A stretch of 64,000 nt of DNA from Flammulina velutipes (Eukaryota; Basidiomycota; Agaricomycetes; Agaricales; Physalacriaceae): NCBI GenBank assembly GCA_011800155.1, contig CM022370.1, positions 930,001 through 994,000 on the forward strand, in the 5' to 3' direction. Each line of letters begins with the position of its first letter. Position 1 is the first letter of the stretch. The translations under genes and the position numbers were made by a program. Of the stretch, positions 36,541-47,834 are shown piece after piece. Under the pieces are notes generated by a model, which was not told where the DNA came from, did not search any database, and saw only the letters and a program-made list of their open reading frames with translations.

Positions 36541-37827
36541 ATGGTACGCCAGCGCTTCAGAGTTGTGCTAATTCCGGCCATTCTTGTCATCGGAACACTT
36601 GTCTATCTGCTCGTCCAATACCAACTGCAGATCCGGAACCTAATTTCCTATTCAACGCGGCCACTATGGGACAAGGCAAATGGTCCTAAGCATATAGTAC
36701 CACACTACTACGCCGAAGGAATGGAGATGGATGCACATACGTGCGGTCTACATGGTTGGGCTCCCCGTTCCGATCTACAGGATTACAAAGTCCTCGACGC
36801 GGTTCTCATGAGCAGCGAGCTGGACTTGCTGGAAATCCGGCTGAACGAGCTCAATCCCGTCGTAGACCGGTTCTTCATCGTTGAATCCAACGCAACGTTC
36901 ACCGGTCTGCCCAAACAAACGTACTTTGCAAGTAACCGTGCGCGGTTCACGAAGTTTGACAAGAAGATATCATATCGCTTGTAAGTGTACCTTCTATCGA
37001 CATATCCCCCGTTTGCTTATCCCTCCTAGCATCCCAGGATATCCTTTGGCGGATGACCAGACTGCCTGGCAAGCAGAAGCACGTACTCGCGACAGTATGA
37101 CCCAACTCCTTCGCTCCCACATGACCGAATTCCCTCCACACACCAAATCCCTAGTCATAATGTCCGACATCGATGAGATCCCCTCTCTCGCTACCCTCAA
37201 ACTACTCAAATTCTGCGATTTTGGTTATTCTCTCCACCTTCAGATGAGGAATTATCTTTACAGGTATTTCTACATCTCCCACATCCTCTCCTACGTTGTT
37301 GACATATATTACAGCTTCGAATGGTTCGTCGGATGGGCCAGCTGGCGCGCTAGCATCCAAGTATGGAGCCCAAGCAGCTTCTACACACATAAGAAATCTA
37401 CCGACTTCGCGCTGGCCGATGCTGGCTGGCATTGCAGCTACTGCTTTAGAACGATACCGGAATACATCACTAAAATGACTGGCTTCTCGCATTCCGATCG
37501 AATAGGCGGCAATATGAAGTTGCTGGATCCGAAAAGGTTACAGGACATTGTCTGTTCTGGTAAAGATATCTTTGGGATGTTGCCTGAGGCGTACAGAGTG
37601 AGATTTCATTCATTATTCTATGGAGCAGAACCTGATTCGTCTTCCACCAGTATGCCGACTTGTTAGACCAGATGGATCCAACACCACAGACGACAGCTGT
37701 AGGACTTCCCCGATTTTTGCTTGACAATGCAGAAAAGTTCAAATTCCTCCTTCCCGGTGGATGTAAGCGTCCGATGGAAATCAGTTCGCCACAGGATCCT
37801 CCGACGGGCGAGTTCGACAAATCGTGA
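36541..37827 (+). CDS. Glycosyltransferase family 17 (MGAT3-like, type II membrane)
   Basis: Four exons (36541-36980, 37030-37263, 37315-37597, 37651-37827) give 377 aa. Residues about 8-28 form a signal anchor, typical of Golgi type II enzymes. GT17 features are LLEIRLNELNPVVDRFFIVE, FTGLPKQTYF and SDIDEIPS (D193-P198, the acidic metal/nucleotide site), then AGWHCSYCF and FSHSDRIGG. Animal MGAT3 adds bisecting N-acetylglucosamine to N-glycans; the acceptor in fungi is not established, so only the fold and sugar-nucleotide use are inferred here. Confidence 0.88.
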
Positions 37828-37997
37828 GGGCAGAGGGTGGCCTTTGCGACATACCTTAATTTATTACTGTTCAGATGTACTAATCTTACATATAATCTCA
37901 GGCCTCTTGCGCATATGCATGAATATGGAATCACAGCTGCAATTCGATGCAATCCATCTGTACAGATCTACAAACGAGTCCGAGCCGTATGTGTGAA

Positions 37998-38881
37998 TCA
38001 TGAGCGAACGAAGCGCGCTGCAGGTCCGCTAGTTTTGAGGCTACCTACGCTAGCTGCAGAAAATAGTCAGCACCCAATAATAAAATGGGCAATTGAAAGA
38101 CGTACCAGGTTGTCTTTGCCACCCACGGCTCGTCGCTTTGCCAGATTTGAACGCCATGGTACGGTCGAGGAATTTTTTGACCTTTGTTGAAGGGGCCATG
38201 CCAGTGGTTGCGGCAGGTTTATCAGAGTCAGCCAGCGACCTCACTGTCCGAGAACTAGCAAAAGAGTGTCAGTACACACAAAATTGAGCAGCTCGTCACT
38301 CACCCCAAAATTATATCCTTTGGCTTTGCGCGCGCCTTCTTTTTTGTCCTCTGTTTCTCCCTATGCTGCTTGGCCCTTGACTTGACGTTCGACGGTGGTT
38401 TTGACTGAGATGCGGATGCGGATGCGAAGAGATGATCGGGAAGGTAGTTTGGGTTTTTCCTCAACATTCTTTGTTGCGGCGCGTCGAATCCATGAAAGTC
38501 TTCCTCGCTTTCCTCGCTCTCACTGTCATCTCCGTCCCCCATCTCGGCGTCCTCGTCAGACTCACCACCAGCATCCTCCATCGCTCGTCGCATTCTCGCC
38601 ATGATTGCATCGTCTCCGTCCTCGTCCTCGTCTTCGTCCTCGTCATCATCCTCTTCGTCCTCATCAGCTTCCTTCTGCTCGACCACCTTCCGCTTTCCTT
38701 TCTTCGCCGCCGCCTGCTCCTTCAGTTTCTGATCCCGCTCCCTATTCTTCTCGCGTTTCTTTTGTCGTTCAGCGCCCTCTGCTTGTTGGAGGGCGGACGA
38801 CTGACTCTGGACTATCTTCTTTGATTGCTGAAGCGATACTGCCTCGGGGGCATCGTCGTCGTCCGAAGAATAGTTGCTCAT
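37998..38881 (-). CDS. U3 snoRNA-associated protein (Utp16/Bud21-like)
   Basis: Three exons (38881-38304, 38254-38106, 38053-37998) give 260 aa. The N-terminal half is Lys/Glu-rich coiled coil followed by a long Asp/Glu tract coded by GA-rich repeats. The conserved core is RKNPNYLPDHLFASASAS, then a basic stretch (RAKQHREKQRTKKKARAK) and the C-terminal GWQRQPA. This matches U3 snoRNP-associated small-subunit processome factors, so nucleolar 18S rRNA maturation is the likely role. Its start lies 110 bp from the divergent aldo-keto reductase ATG. Confidence 0.78.
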
Positions 38882-38991
38882 CGTGAGTGTAAGAAAAAAT
38901 AAAGCACCGGGCCGACCATGCCGTGCATTTGTCGCCACGGTTTATCGGTCCGATGGCCTCAACAAGAACGACGCGCTTACGGACGCCTACT

Positions 38992-40399
38992 ATGGCTCAT
39001 ATTCCATACTTCACCTTCACTAATGGAGAAAAGATCCCCGCCATTGGGATGGGGTATGCGAGTCGTATTGGCATAGCTCAAACTCTGATTAATTCGCTAG
39101 ATGCTGGATGGGAGCCCCAGGCGAAGGTGAACGCGCCTATAGTATGTGCGTTAACGCGTTAAAAGTGAGGGCATCGTTCAAATCATGTCCTTTCAGTATG
39201 CTGATAAGCTATGTAGGCTGGCTATCGTCACTTTGATACTGTGAGTTCGACGATCACAAGTAGATACGGCGCGCGGCTGATCGTCGACCGTCTACATCCT
39301 AGGCTTCTGGATATGGTACGGTACTCCTCTATCCTTCCAATCCAATAGATCTAATCAACATTGTAGCCAACGAGGAAGCCGTCGGAAGAGCCATTCGCGA
39401 TTCGGGTATCCCACGAAACGAGATTTTCATTACTACCAAGCTGCCGTACGTCCTGAGATAACACCTAAGCTTTGTTACTGACGTCCCTTCTAGTAACTTC
39501 CACGACAAAGTATTAGAACACTTTGAAGAGTCATTGAAGTTGCTTGATTGCGATTACATCGATCTGTATTTGATGCATTGGCCACAGACTGCTCGGAAGG
39601 GTTGGTGGACTTATATCTTGAAAGGCCCATATGTCTAATTTGCCTCTAAATAGAACCTGACGGCACTGTCACTGTTCTTAAGCCTACAGATCCGCCGACT
39701 ATAGTCGAGACGTGGAAAGAGATGGAGAAATTATTGGATACGGGTGAGGTTCTCGTCACGTATCTATGCACCCGTCTGACAACGTTTCCCAGGCAAGGTG
39801 AAGACCATTGGAGTGTCCAACTTTAGTGTTAGGCTCCTCGAAGAATTGCTTCCTCATTGCACCGTGATACCTGCTACCAATCAGATAGAATACCACCCAT
39901 GCCTACCGCAGCAGGATCTCCGGGAATATTGTGCTAATAAAGGAATTCTTCTGACGGCGTATACACCATTGGGTACGTTAGCTATTTCGAGATGTTTTCC
40001 ACGCTGACTCCCATTTGTCACGTAGGTCGTGGGCCCACTTTGTTAAACAACAGTACGATACAGGAGATAGCTATTGCATACAGCGCCACACCAGCGCAGG
40101 TTATACTCAGTTGGGTCGTCCAGAACGGGATTATCGTCGTTCCCAAAAGCGAGAACGTGGATCGTATGGCTGCAAATCTCCAGGTCAGTGCATTCAATAG
40201 GTTATGGTATCAGTGTACTAAAATTCTTCAGTTACTCTCTCTGCCCAAGGAACAAGTTGAGCTTATCGATAGTATTCATCGACAGCCCGGCATGCACAAG
40301 TCGTTATCATCTTACCATTCCGAGGATGGAAAAGTATTTGGATGGACATATGAGCAATTGGGTTGGAACTTCACGACCGGTGGCATTGTATCCAACTGA
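38992..40399 (+). CDS. Aldo-keto reductase
   Basis: Ten exons (38992-39053, 39101-39164, 39217-39240, 39303-39315, 39367-39445, 39494-39600, 39654-39743, 39793-39972, 40026-40183, 40232-40399) give 314 aa, the usual AKR length. The catalytic tetrad is complete: Asp49 and Tyr54 in GYRHFDTASGY, Lys79 in ITTKLP and His109 in [20 protein letters not shown] and the NADPH-binding [10 protein letters not shown] follow. The enzyme reduces aldehydes or ketones with NADPH; the substrate is unknown. An in-frame ATG at 38953 would add 13 basic residues. Exon 4 is 13 nt. Confidence 0.92.
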
Positions 40400-40695
40400 T
40401 TCCAAACATATATATGGCCCACAGCCGTGTATTTTACTATGTATTCCTTGAACGAGCAAAGCCTCACGCGCACGATTGAGGAATTTTGACAGGCTGTCAT
40501 TGACGTAATGAGAAGCTTGAAACGTGCTAGCACTTCTTTCTCTTTCTCTCTTCAGGTAGGACTCGGAGCACCGACGGACTCTGCCAGCCAGGCGCCGTCT
40601 TTGGAGACGACATCCTCGACGCTATCGACAGTGTACCAATCAACTAACTATACGACCTTAACGACTATAATTCACGACCTTTTTACGATACCATA

Positions 40696-43600
40696 ATGTC
40701 CGAGGAAGATGCATCGGCCTGTCCCAAGCACGAATCCGTGGACGGCCCATCGTTGTTTCAAAATGGAGATCTCGTCTTTCAAAGTGCGTTACAATTGCGA
40801 TCCTACTAGCGTCGAGACTAAAAAGAATACTAGCTCACCATGTATGTTATTGGAGCCACCAATATCTGATGTGTACAGTTGCGCTAACGAGAGTCAGGTT
40901 GGATGGATCGTGGCCTCATTCTTCACACTCATCGCTGTCGTTACATCTGCATGGCTTGTCTGCAAGCACTTGATGTGGTATACCAATGTGAGTGGCTGCC
41001 AGTGCCGGTTTTGCATACAGTATTCACACAACCACACAGAAACGCGAACAACGATGTAAATATGGACGTTTTGCAACGAATCTCAACTCACCTCCAGCTA
41101 GACATTATACGCATCCTACTTCTCGTTCCGGTTTACGCCATCATTAGTCTATTGTCATATTTCTTCTGGGTACGATCCATGCTCGTTGCTCCTTTGTTGC
41201 GCACTGAACGTTATGTAGACTCATGCCACCCCCTTGCTCTTGGTCCGAGACTGCTACGAATCGACCGTCTTGACTGCCTTCTTCTATCTCCTACTCTACT
41301 ATCTTTCCCCTCATACCGACGAACAGCGAGCCATTTTCCTGAAGAAAGGACTATCCCGTGAAAGAGATAGAATGACACCCGCAGGCGAGAAGCGGAAGAC
41401 ATGGGTCTGGCCGATGGGCTGGGTCAAGTGGAAGCCCAGTGACGGGCTGTACTTCTTGCAGTGGATGAAGTGGGGCGTCTTGCAGTACTGTGTTGTTCGT
41501 CCATTGTACGTCCATTGGCCCCATCACAGCTTCTTGTCAATCAATTTTCACAACAGGACAACACTAATGGCTGTCATTCTCGAATACAAGGATTTGTATT
41601 GCGAAGCATCTTGGGGAATGGGATTTGGACATGTCTATGTAGGCTTCACTTGGCTTGGTTATGAGTTTTTGACTGACAATTACCAGGTCGTTATCATCGT
41701 TTCCATATCAGTGACGATCGCCATGTACTGTCTCATTCAACTATACGTTGTAGTATCGGATGAACTTAAGTCATATCGTCCTTTGCTGAAACTATTCGCC
41801 ATCAAAGCTGTTGGTCAGTTGCCTCCGCTGAATCACGCATCTGAATACTCAAAGCTACTCTAGTGTTTTTGACTTTCTGGCAGGCATCATTCCTGTCTGT
41901 TTTGACGATGTTCGATGTAATCAAGGATGTAAGTTCTACTGCCTAGCCTTCTATACAAACACTAACACAGCTATATTAGACCAAGTACATGACAGCCGAA
42001 GATATCAATATTGGCATTGGCGCTCTTTTGGAAACGTTCGAAATGGCGTAAGTAGAAAACATTTCTTGTGAACTCGAGTCGTACTCATCTATCGTAGGGT
42101 TTTTGCCTTTATCCACATTCGCGCTTTCACCTACAAGCCCTATCGGCCTTTTCATGCACCGGACTCTGACGAGCCGCCACCCGAACGCACCCCCATGCTA
42201 CGATCTTTCTTACATGCCATGGATTTCCGCGAAACATTCAGAGAAATTTGGCAAGGCTGCAAATACATGTGGGCCCAGATGCGTGGACGAGAACCTAAGA
42301 TGGATCAGGGCGCTCGACGTTTCGCTCACTATCAAGGCGCCTTTGGCAAATCACGGACCATAGATGGTAGTCGAAGCGCTGTTTTAGTTTCGAAGCACAC
42401 TGTGATCGAGAAATCACCACCGGAGACAAAGGCGACAGCTACCTTGCCTGCTGTTCATCTAGATGTCGCTGCGGAGGAACGCACTGAGCGAATATGGCTT
42501 GGATTGGGGGACAGTGGAATACGCAGACAGCAAAGCGAGGGTCTAGAGGAACAGATAGAGAAGGAGCTGGAGAAACGGGGTTATGCTTCCAGTACGTCTT
42601 TCCGAAACGCTGTCGTTATTTTGTATTCACAGTTATGCAGGGATTCCGGGGAGGGGCCACATCAAAGCGACGCCTAGCTTTGCCGATGAGCCTGAGTACG
42701 GTCATCAACGACAACGTTCTTGGTGGCGGAACATCTACAATAGGATTTCCCAGTCCGGGCATGAAGCGGACTTGGAAGAAGCCCGCCGCTCTGCCGTCTC
42801 CTCGAGGCATCGCAAGTTACGAAATGATCCTCGTCATAGGCGTGATACGAGAGACGCTGAGGCGGAGAGGATGTTGCTTTCTGATCCCAATCAGTATGAC
42901 TTTGACGATCCGCCACCACCTAGTCTCATAAGACAAAGTCGCCGACAGCAACAGCTTGCTCCTGACTATCATCAGGGCGGTCGCGGGATTCATTCTCAAG
43001 ATGACGTCCTGGCGCCTCTGACCATGTACGCGGAACACCAAAGTTCCCATGTCTATCGACAGAGGAACCTCGCGTCTCCTCCACCCCAGCAACACGGGCG
43101 AACATCCCAGCCTTCATCCCCACATGCAGTCAATTCGTATCCATATTCACCTTCTCTCGTCCACGAAGTACGCTCTACTGAGAACCTATGGGGCCGTGTT
43201 TTCCCTCCGAGCACGGATCATGCTACGTCTGAATATGGCATCCACAGTACTCAAACCCCTTCTATGCATGACATTGGTATAGCCGGGGAACGCAATACAT
43301 GGGATGCGCAAGTAGAGAGTTCCGGGCCGTCCGCTGGTATTCCTGTCGAGATCATCCATCCCCAAGGATCCCATAACCGCCAGTCTGCTTTCCATGATCT
43401 GGACCCTGTTGATCCCATTGCACAGTCACACATGGATCGAAATAGTACACCTCCAGCATCGCCCAAACGATCGAAGGCGCTCCGTCGTAATTCTGCCACG
43501 CCGTCTCCCGTCAGTGCAAGCCCAAGAAGCTCTGTTCCACATCGACACGATTCGATACCCACTCCTCATCATGCGTATATCCCGCAGCCTTTTAATCGCC

Positions 43601-43878
43601 CCAAAAGAATAGTCTTGCCTGGCCCTCTTTCACCTACAGCATACCCATCCCCGCTGCATACATTCCCTAGCGCCCGTTACTCGGACAGTAATCCAGACAG
43701 CACCCTCACCCAGCCATCGTTCTCCGCCACCAGGCAGGTGGCAAAGTATCCAGTTGACACGAACTACTCAGCTGCGGTGAGCAGTGATGACAACCTTTCT
43801 CGATACCCTGGCCTTCCGCGATCTCCTCCTCATTCTCCCGGACAATACCACTTATCTAACGACAACTATCGCCCATGA
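40696..43878 (+). CDS. Ostalpha/TMEM184-family (DUF300) membrane protein
   Basis: Twelve exons (40696-40783, 40833-40840, 40898-40987, 41040-41055, 41102-41169, 41219-41505, 41557-41638, 41687-41813, 41864-41928, 41980-42047, 42098-42591, 42641-43878) give 876 aa. The first 290 residues hold the organic-solute-transporter alpha domain with about seven membrane spans: VGWIVASFFTLIAVVTS, LLLVPVYAIISLLSYFFW, RDCYESTVLTAFFYLL and AEDINIGIGALLETFEMA. The rest is a long disordered, Ser/Pro/His-rich cytosolic tail, as in other fungal members. Exon 2 is only 8 nt and exon 4 only 16; both restore conserved sequence (FQTHHVGWI, YTNKREQRYIIRI). Fungal function is not settled; vacuolar or endosomal membrane roles are known for relatives. 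Confidence 0.9.
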
Positions 43879-44312
43879 CATTGATGATCACGACTCTGCT
43901 TTTATCTCAACGATTCATAACGTTATACGCACCCGCGTCTCTGGTATCTTTATTCCCTCAATATAGTACACTTGCTGTCAATATTCAAAGTTGGCTCATT
44001 CAAGATCGTCTTCTGGTGACCGCCAGGTGATGCTGAGTTTTCCTACTCCTCTCTTTTCTATATTGGAGCATTGAACCAGACCTATCTTCGTGTCTCGTGC
44101 TAGCCATTAAGTATATTTTCCGAGGGCAAGCGATCCCAGCTCGTGACGACGCAAGTGTACATTAAAATAATGTGGCGCAGTAAGTTCAGGCCGTTACGTA
44201 ATGATTAAGATCATACAATGTCGCGTCGGCCCTAGACATTCGGTACCGCATGTTGTGGTCGTCTTTTGATATAAAGACTGTTCCCACGTACATACTTCCC
44301 ACTCCCAGCACC
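43879..44312. other. Intergenic region between the Ostalpha gene and the SDR gene
   Basis: Both genes are on the plus strand. This stretch should hold the 3' UTR of the first and the promoter of the second. Nothing else seen. Confidence 0.45.
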
Positions 44313-45264
44313 ATGCCTGATTTGACTTTGGTCAGGTCCTCTAACGCTGCCTTCAGGCCGACCCATGTACCCGTGGCAATATTTGTCGGTGGCACATCTG
44401 GTGTCGGCGAGGCTACACTAAAAGCTCTGGCGTCATATACTGGGGGGAATGTGCACCTCTTCATCATAGGCCGTAACAAAACTGCCGCTCAGAAGACATT
44501 TGCCTCCATCCCCCAGCCGAGCTCAGATATATTACGCGAGTTCTTGTATTGCGACGCGCTTCTGATGAAGAATGTGGCGTCTGCGTGCGACGAGATTCGG
44601 CAGAAAATCAACAAGATAAATTACCTCGTATTGTCCGCTGGATGGATCAAGTTCACGTCGCGCGACGAGACAGAGGAAGGGCTGGATAAGATGCTGGCTA
44701 TCCGGTTCTATGAGCGTTTCAAGTTCATTCGCGAGTTGTTGCCTTTGTTGCAGCATGCGGTTGATGAGGGGGAGCAGGCGTCTGTCCTATCTATCCTCGG
44801 GTCCAAATCATCCCCGCCTCTGAGCCTGGATGACTTGGAGATGAAGAAGTCGTACAGGTCCTTCAAAGCGGCAGCGTATTCTGGCGCGTACGGAGATATT
44901 ATGGTCGAAGTAAGTGGCTTCACTAGAGGCGGCGACTTTACTCACTCTCGTACACCAGGGATTCGCAAAGCGCAATCCCGCAATTGCCTTTACCCACATC
45001 TTCCCAGGCTTCGTCAACACTCCCCAAACCAACCAGCTCTATAGCTACTGGCCGGCGCTTCTTCTGTACCCCATCATCCAGCTCGCCAAGTTTTTCCTTG
45101 CGATTTCGCCCGCGGAGAGCGCAGAATATATGCTATATGCACTCCTCGAGACGAAGTCGGGATGGGCTCGTAAAGATGAAAAGGCGAATGATGTTGGGCC
45201 CACGACGTATTCTGAGGAGGAAAAGGAAGTGGTTTGGGAGCACGCCATTTCACTCACAGCTTAA
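44313..45264 (+). CDS. Short-chain dehydrogenase/reductase-like protein, atypical
   Basis: Two exons (44313-44909, 44959-45264; 49 bp intron) give 300 aa. The Rossmann start is clear: VAIFVGGTSGVGEATLKAL (GGTSGVG, 26-32), then FIIGRN and INYLVLSAGW, the usual NAG-like strand. The active-site region reads KKSYRSFKAAAYSGAYGDI and lacks a clean YxxxK, as in a fungal SDR subgroup, so catalysis is uncertain. The C-terminus has IAFTHIFPGFVNTP and a hydrophobic segment (LLLYPIIQLAKFFLAI) that may bind membranes. Confidence 0.8.
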
Positions 45265-45583
45265 ATCCAGCGGGTGGGTGTACACGTCGTCGACATTCTC
45301 TTCTAGCACCAATGATGAGACATCCGAGGACGATGAGTAAGGATTGGTATAACACTGGTATAGGAATTATTTGGGAACAAAGACGTGTGAACTTTGAGCA
45401 GTAACGCAACAATTCTCCGAGCAAGAAGAACGGGAAACGAGTAGAACGGTCAACTAGAATCGAAGCAACATCAAGACAGTTCTGTGATTGGAATATTGTA
45501 CGCATCCACAAGAGGCACTCCCAGGAATGATGGAGGAATCAAGGTCCTTGTTCATCTATTGGAAAACTGCCTCATCTTAGTCC
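45265..45583. other. Intergenic region
   Basis: 3' flank of the SDR gene. No gene supported. Confidence 0.4.
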
Positions 45584-46006
45584 TCAACAAGCACCTTGAC
45601 CACAATCGCGCACAAGACCTAGGAAAGGTAAGCTCAATATCCATAGGAATGACTTCGACCTACCACCACCAAAACTAGACCTGCTTGTCTCCAATGCGTC
45701 TCCTCGCGTCCTGGTTCTTGAACTGCCAAGGGCGCACCTTCCTCCATGCCTTGAGGGAGAGACTATGGACAATCGAACAGCAGTAAGGCTGCTGTACTTG
45801 TCGGAGCACTCTGAAACTCTCACCAGCTCTGCAAATATAAGGTGCAAGTCGGTGACCTGCTGAAAAGGAACTCATAAGCCTTTTGCAGAAAGATACAAAA
45901 AAGCCAAACATACAAAATCTCGGGGGTACGGATGGTAACGACGTTTGAGCGCTTTTTGGGACGACGGTTGCCTCAGCTGCGAAGACCTAATGGGCGGGGC
46001 ATCCAT
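45584..46006 (-). CDS. Candidate small gene, unknown product
   Basis: A four-exon model (46006-45914, 45859-45824, 45762-45681, 45618-45584) gives 81 aa starting MDAPPIRSSQLRQ. Support comes from an ATG in good context, three introns of 54-62 bp with consistent phases, and a basic N-terminus followed by a helix (DLHLIFAEL). There is no recognisable domain, and alternative frames through the same exons stay open for 60-80 codons, so the exon choice may be wrong. Confidence 0.28.
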
Positions 46007-47170
46007 TTTTTGAGGTGTAGTTGGCTGTTATAGAGTGAGTTGTGAGTGAGTGTTCCGCATTTTTTTTTTTGAGTTTTTGAAGTTGACGGGGACGGAGATC
46101 TGAATAAGGGAACCAATACACTTCGTTAGTTCTGATCGTAGCAGGGCAGAGTACTCTTGCATATAGAGCGTAGCCTCGTCAGTCAACGTCCGGTTCAGCC
46201 ATAACAAACATTCGACGCGCTTTCCATGACGGGTAGAAAGAACGATAAGGGCCTGCCGACACGAGATGCGCGTTTGACAGGATGGCGCCTGTTCATTGGC
46301 GTGTTGGCGTCCCACAGGCTTTACAAACAAACACAGCGAGCACATCATGTCTCTAAAGCATTCATACACCCCTGTTGCCACACCAAGTCGCCCCGATTCT
46401 TCCTACGCACCGTGGCGCTTATTCTGTATCACGTGATCTGGGCAACATGGAACTTCATATGTGGCGCAATATAGGCAGGTATTTTGTTTTACTTGAGCGC
46501 GTGTACCGAGATGATGATTCAAGTTCAGAGCATGAGGCGCCACCAGATTCAAGAAGCTGTCCATTCAATTGGCCATACGGGACTTGGAAAGTTGGAGGGA
46601 TGAGGTCTGTGAATCTGTCCCGTCGTGTTAGTTATTACTTATCGAGTGGAAGCAACTTTTTTACCGATCCTTCTCGCCTGCTCTCCCTGGGCATAGGGCC
46701 GCCAAAAACCTGGAGACGGTCGCAAAGGTCAGGATGGCTAGTGGCTATAGCACGACGACGAACTCCAACGCTCCCGTTACATTTGCCAATGCCAGATGTT
46801 CCCGAAAGTGATTTATCTTGGCCTGGTCCTCCGAGGTGTGGTAGACTGACCTGGATTTAATAGTTACCTCGTCCTGACCGACCATGGCTGTCGGACAGAA
46901 GATTCGATCCAGCTGGCTGCCAGAATGTCGCGCGCATTTTAGGAGCCAAAGTCCAATGGGCCAGGTGATGGTGGGAGCCAAAGAGAGCGAATTGCAAATT
47001 GATCGCTCACACTTCGTCCAGAAAACTTGCAGAAAACTATTGTACACCCCGCAGCTATGAATTCTGTCCATGACACAGAATCACGCATCATACCTTGATA
47101 ACAACATGGATATTCTCGTCTGGACTTGACCTTGAACGTGCCCGTGGTATGGAAATATCAATCTGACACG

Positions 47171-47178
47171 GTATAAAA
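47171..47178 (+). promoter_or_regulatory. TATA-like box
   Basis: GTATAAAA, about 40 bp before the ATG at 47216; the same spacing as at 51361/51403. Confidence 0.3.
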
Positions 47179-47215
47179 TGGGCCTCTCAAACACCCTCAC
47201 CCATACCTCCCTAGA

Positions 47216-47425
47216 ATGGCCTACGCTACCAGAACGACCTGCTATAGTGCGTTTCTACTGCCTTCAGCTGTTCTATTACTGACTCCTCCTGTAGGCCTAA
47301 AACTGACTTTTTCTTTCGCCCGCTTCATTTTTGCTTCCATTTTCACATGGCCGACCTCAGACATGTCGCTGTCAATCCCAGGCATCTTTGGACTCATTAC
47401 TGGAGACATATTCATCTTATTCTGA
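47216..47425 (+). CDS. Candidate small hydrophobic protein
   Basis: 69 codons unspliced; a GTGCGT...TGTAG intron of 48 bp without stops could shorten it to 53. It has two hydrophobic stretches and no family resemblance. The only real support is the TATA box at the expected distance. Confidence 0.22.
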   Translation: MAYATRTTCYSAFLLPSAVLLLTPPVGLKLTFSFARFIFASIFTWPTSDMSLSIPGIFGLITGDIFILF

Positions 47426-47834
47426 ATATGGATAATTATCCTGTACGCCTGTCATCTCTACAAATGCCCATTAATCCAATGCCCATTCATCGTAGAGACT
47501 ATGCTTCAAGGGACGATTCACTTCACAGCACCCACTGGCCCGTCCTATTGTCCTCTTCTATCCATTTCTCATCGTACCATTCTAAGGACTTGGGTATACC
47601 CTACTACTACCTAATCCGTATCATCAAGCATTATGGCTTCAGATGGGTTAGAGCGCCACTAGTGTGCGATGGTTATTTCGACGTCAACATCCGCGCCATG
47701 CTAGGCAAGTGGACCATAGGCATCTGAAGAAATAAATAATTGACTTAGTTGCAGCGTGGGCGTCCACATTTATCGTTCGCCCCTAGTATCACCCAGTTTG
47801 ATCGCAAGTAAAGACAGCATAATGAAATTCGTTC

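Larger units (their letters stand above)
46007..47834. other. 1.8 kb gene-poor region
   Basis: Several ORFs of 100-160 codons occur on both strands (for example 46028-46381 minus, 46375-46860 plus, 46745-47071 minus) but none has a motif, a supported start or introns. One weak candidate at 47216 is listed separately. CACGTG occurs at 46430-46435. Confidence 0.4.

Noticed and set aside
38395..38886. Plus-strand ORFs rich in Leu/Val and His/Arg opposite the U3 factor gene
   Set aside because: They arise from the complement of the Asp/Glu-rich repeat tract; not coding.
46028..46381. 117-codon minus-strand ORF with a plausible helical segment
   Set aside because: It opens at a non-ATG codon in its full length and has no convincing splice partner or family. 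It stays a note only.
46375..46860. 161-codon plus-strand ORF
   Set aside because: Low-complexity, no recognisable domain, no supported promoter.
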